From contig NZ_CANMAA010000002.1 in the NCBI RefSeq assembly GCF_947495735.1, positions 310,001 through 374,000 on the forward strand: a DNA stretch of 64,000 nt, read 5' to 3'. Below the pieces are notes generated by a model that saw only the letters and a list, made by a program, of their open reading frames with translations, had not been told where the DNA came from and did no database searches. Made by a program: the position numbers and the translations under genes. This DNA comes from an uncultured Pseudokineococcus sp. GTDB taxonomy: Bacteria > Actinomycetota > Actinomycetes > Actinomycetales > Quadrisphaeraceae. How positions within the stretch are numbered: position 1 is the stretch's first letter; each line of letters opens with the position of its first letter. Of this stretch, positions 63,475 through 64,000 are shown one piece after another.

Positions 63475-64000
63475 TCATCGCTGGACCGCCCGGCCGAACC
63501 GCTCCGACCACTCCCCCAGGAGCGCCACGAGCTCCGGCGGGTGCACGTCGCGGATCTCGCACCCCGCTCGCCCGAGCGCGGAGGCGACCCAGTCCAGGGC
63601 GTCGGGCTTAGGGACACCCGGCAGCGACCGCCGGGCAGGTCCTCGACGGGCGCCCAGGCGCCCAGCCGGTCCCTGGCGCGGTCGGCGGGGCAGTCCAGGA
63701 CGGCGCGCACCTCGTGCCCGAGGGGCGCGGTGTCGAGGCGGTGCCGGACCCACGCGGCGACGTCGGCGTCGGGCAGGTCGCGACGGCGGAAGCGCGCACC
63801 GCACCCCTCGGCCGAGGCGATGCGGTCGACGCGGAAGACCCGCCAGTCCGCGCGGTCGAGGTCGTGGGCCAGCAGGTACCAGTTCCGCCAGAGCGGGACG
63901 AGGTGGTGGGGCTCGACGCTGCGCGTGCTCGCCCTCCCGTCGGCCCCGGTGTAGGCGAGGACGAGGCGCTCCCCGGCCTGCGCGGCCTGGGCCACCGCCA
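63475..64000 (-). pseudogene. WYL-domain transcriptional regulator, 3' part, frameshifted
   Basis: The visible segment carries the ligand-binding WYL region (LVLAYTGADGRASTRSVEPH, LWRNWYLLAHDLDRADWRVFRVDRI) and WVRHRLDTAPLGHEV in one frame, ending GGRCRVSL; the frame then shifts and PDALDWVASALGRAGCEIRD...WSERFGRAV continues to a TGA at 63475. One base seems missing near 63610 (CCCTAAG). Either the gene is a recent pseudogene or the sequence has an error. The N-terminal helix-turn-helix lies off the right edge. Confidence 0.75.

Overview
This window is chromosomal DNA from a high-GC actinobacterium. The evidence is the very high GC content, frequent GTG starts, chains of genes joined by 4-nt GTGA/ATGA overlaps, an F420-dependent oxidoreductase, DUF3097, an hrcA-dnaJ pair behind a CIRCE operator, and the familiar dus/dgt, glyS, recO-uppS, era-ybeY-phoH, lepA-rpsT-holA-comEC-comEA and leuS neighbourhoods. 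A methyl-accepting chemotaxis protein suggests a motile lineage, possibly Kineosporiales-like, but I cannot fix the genus from sequence alone.

Layout. 1-2.0 kb: 5' part of a dGTPase gene and a tRNA-dihydrouridine synthase. 2.1-8.8 kb: a cytochrome P450, a secreted M14 carboxypeptidase, and an FMN monooxygenase/zinc-alcohol-dehydrogenase pair. 9-14 kb: glyS, divergent from a zinc-uptake operon (binding lipoprotein, ATPase, permease, Zur-type repressor) with a Zur-like box on its promoter. 14-18.4 kb: recO-uppS-GH114 and a TPR-GGDEF protein. 18.6-20.5 kb: leuA behind a leucine-rich leader peptide. 20.5-24.1 kb: a small degraded/accessory zone with a multiply frameshifted ridA-like pseudogene split by an IS481-type element, about 0.7 kb without a recognisable gene, and a DUF4352-type protein carrying a hexanucleotide microsatellite. 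24.1-30 kb: a VOC protein, an ABC exporter operon led by a tiny HTH regulator under a double-palindrome promoter, a PAS-GAF-SpoIIE phosphatase and an MFS transporter. 30-39.4 kb: a chemoreceptor, then era-ybeY-phoH, a HIT protein, a Gmad2-type surface protein, dnaJ, hrcA and an F420 oxidoreductase. 39.6-48.7 kb: DUF3097, DUF4870, a membrane serine hydrolase next to a NarL-type two-component system, hemW, a GNAT and a MOSC protein. 48.9-60.4 kb: hemerythrin/Rieske pair, lepA, rpsT, a YCII protein, holA, comEC, comEA and an atypical Nramp. 60.5-64 kb: leuS and a frameshifted WYL-domain gene running off the end.

Functional links. Zinc acquisition is self-contained (sensor plus ABC importer). recO-uppS, era-ybeY-phoH and the HTH-ABC pair use overlapping stop/start codons, implying translational coupling. 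Transcription units are separated by long, often perfect GC-rich hairpins without U tracts, several placed between convergent genes. Several promoters have a TANNNT-like -10 box placed so that the start codon lies at or within a few bases of the transcription start (zinc operon, leu leader peptide, HTH-ABC operon, DUF3097, leuS). This points to leaderless translation.

Most interesting signals: the HTH-ABC promoter with two GTCAA-type palindromes over its -35 and -10; the leuA leader peptide; the IS481 copy whose transposase stop codon comes from its CTAG-containing target duplication; tandem repeats that multiply the stop-codon region of the MOSC and comEC genes; the uppS-GH114 fusion-like overlap; and the Nramp lacking the canonical metal-site motifs.
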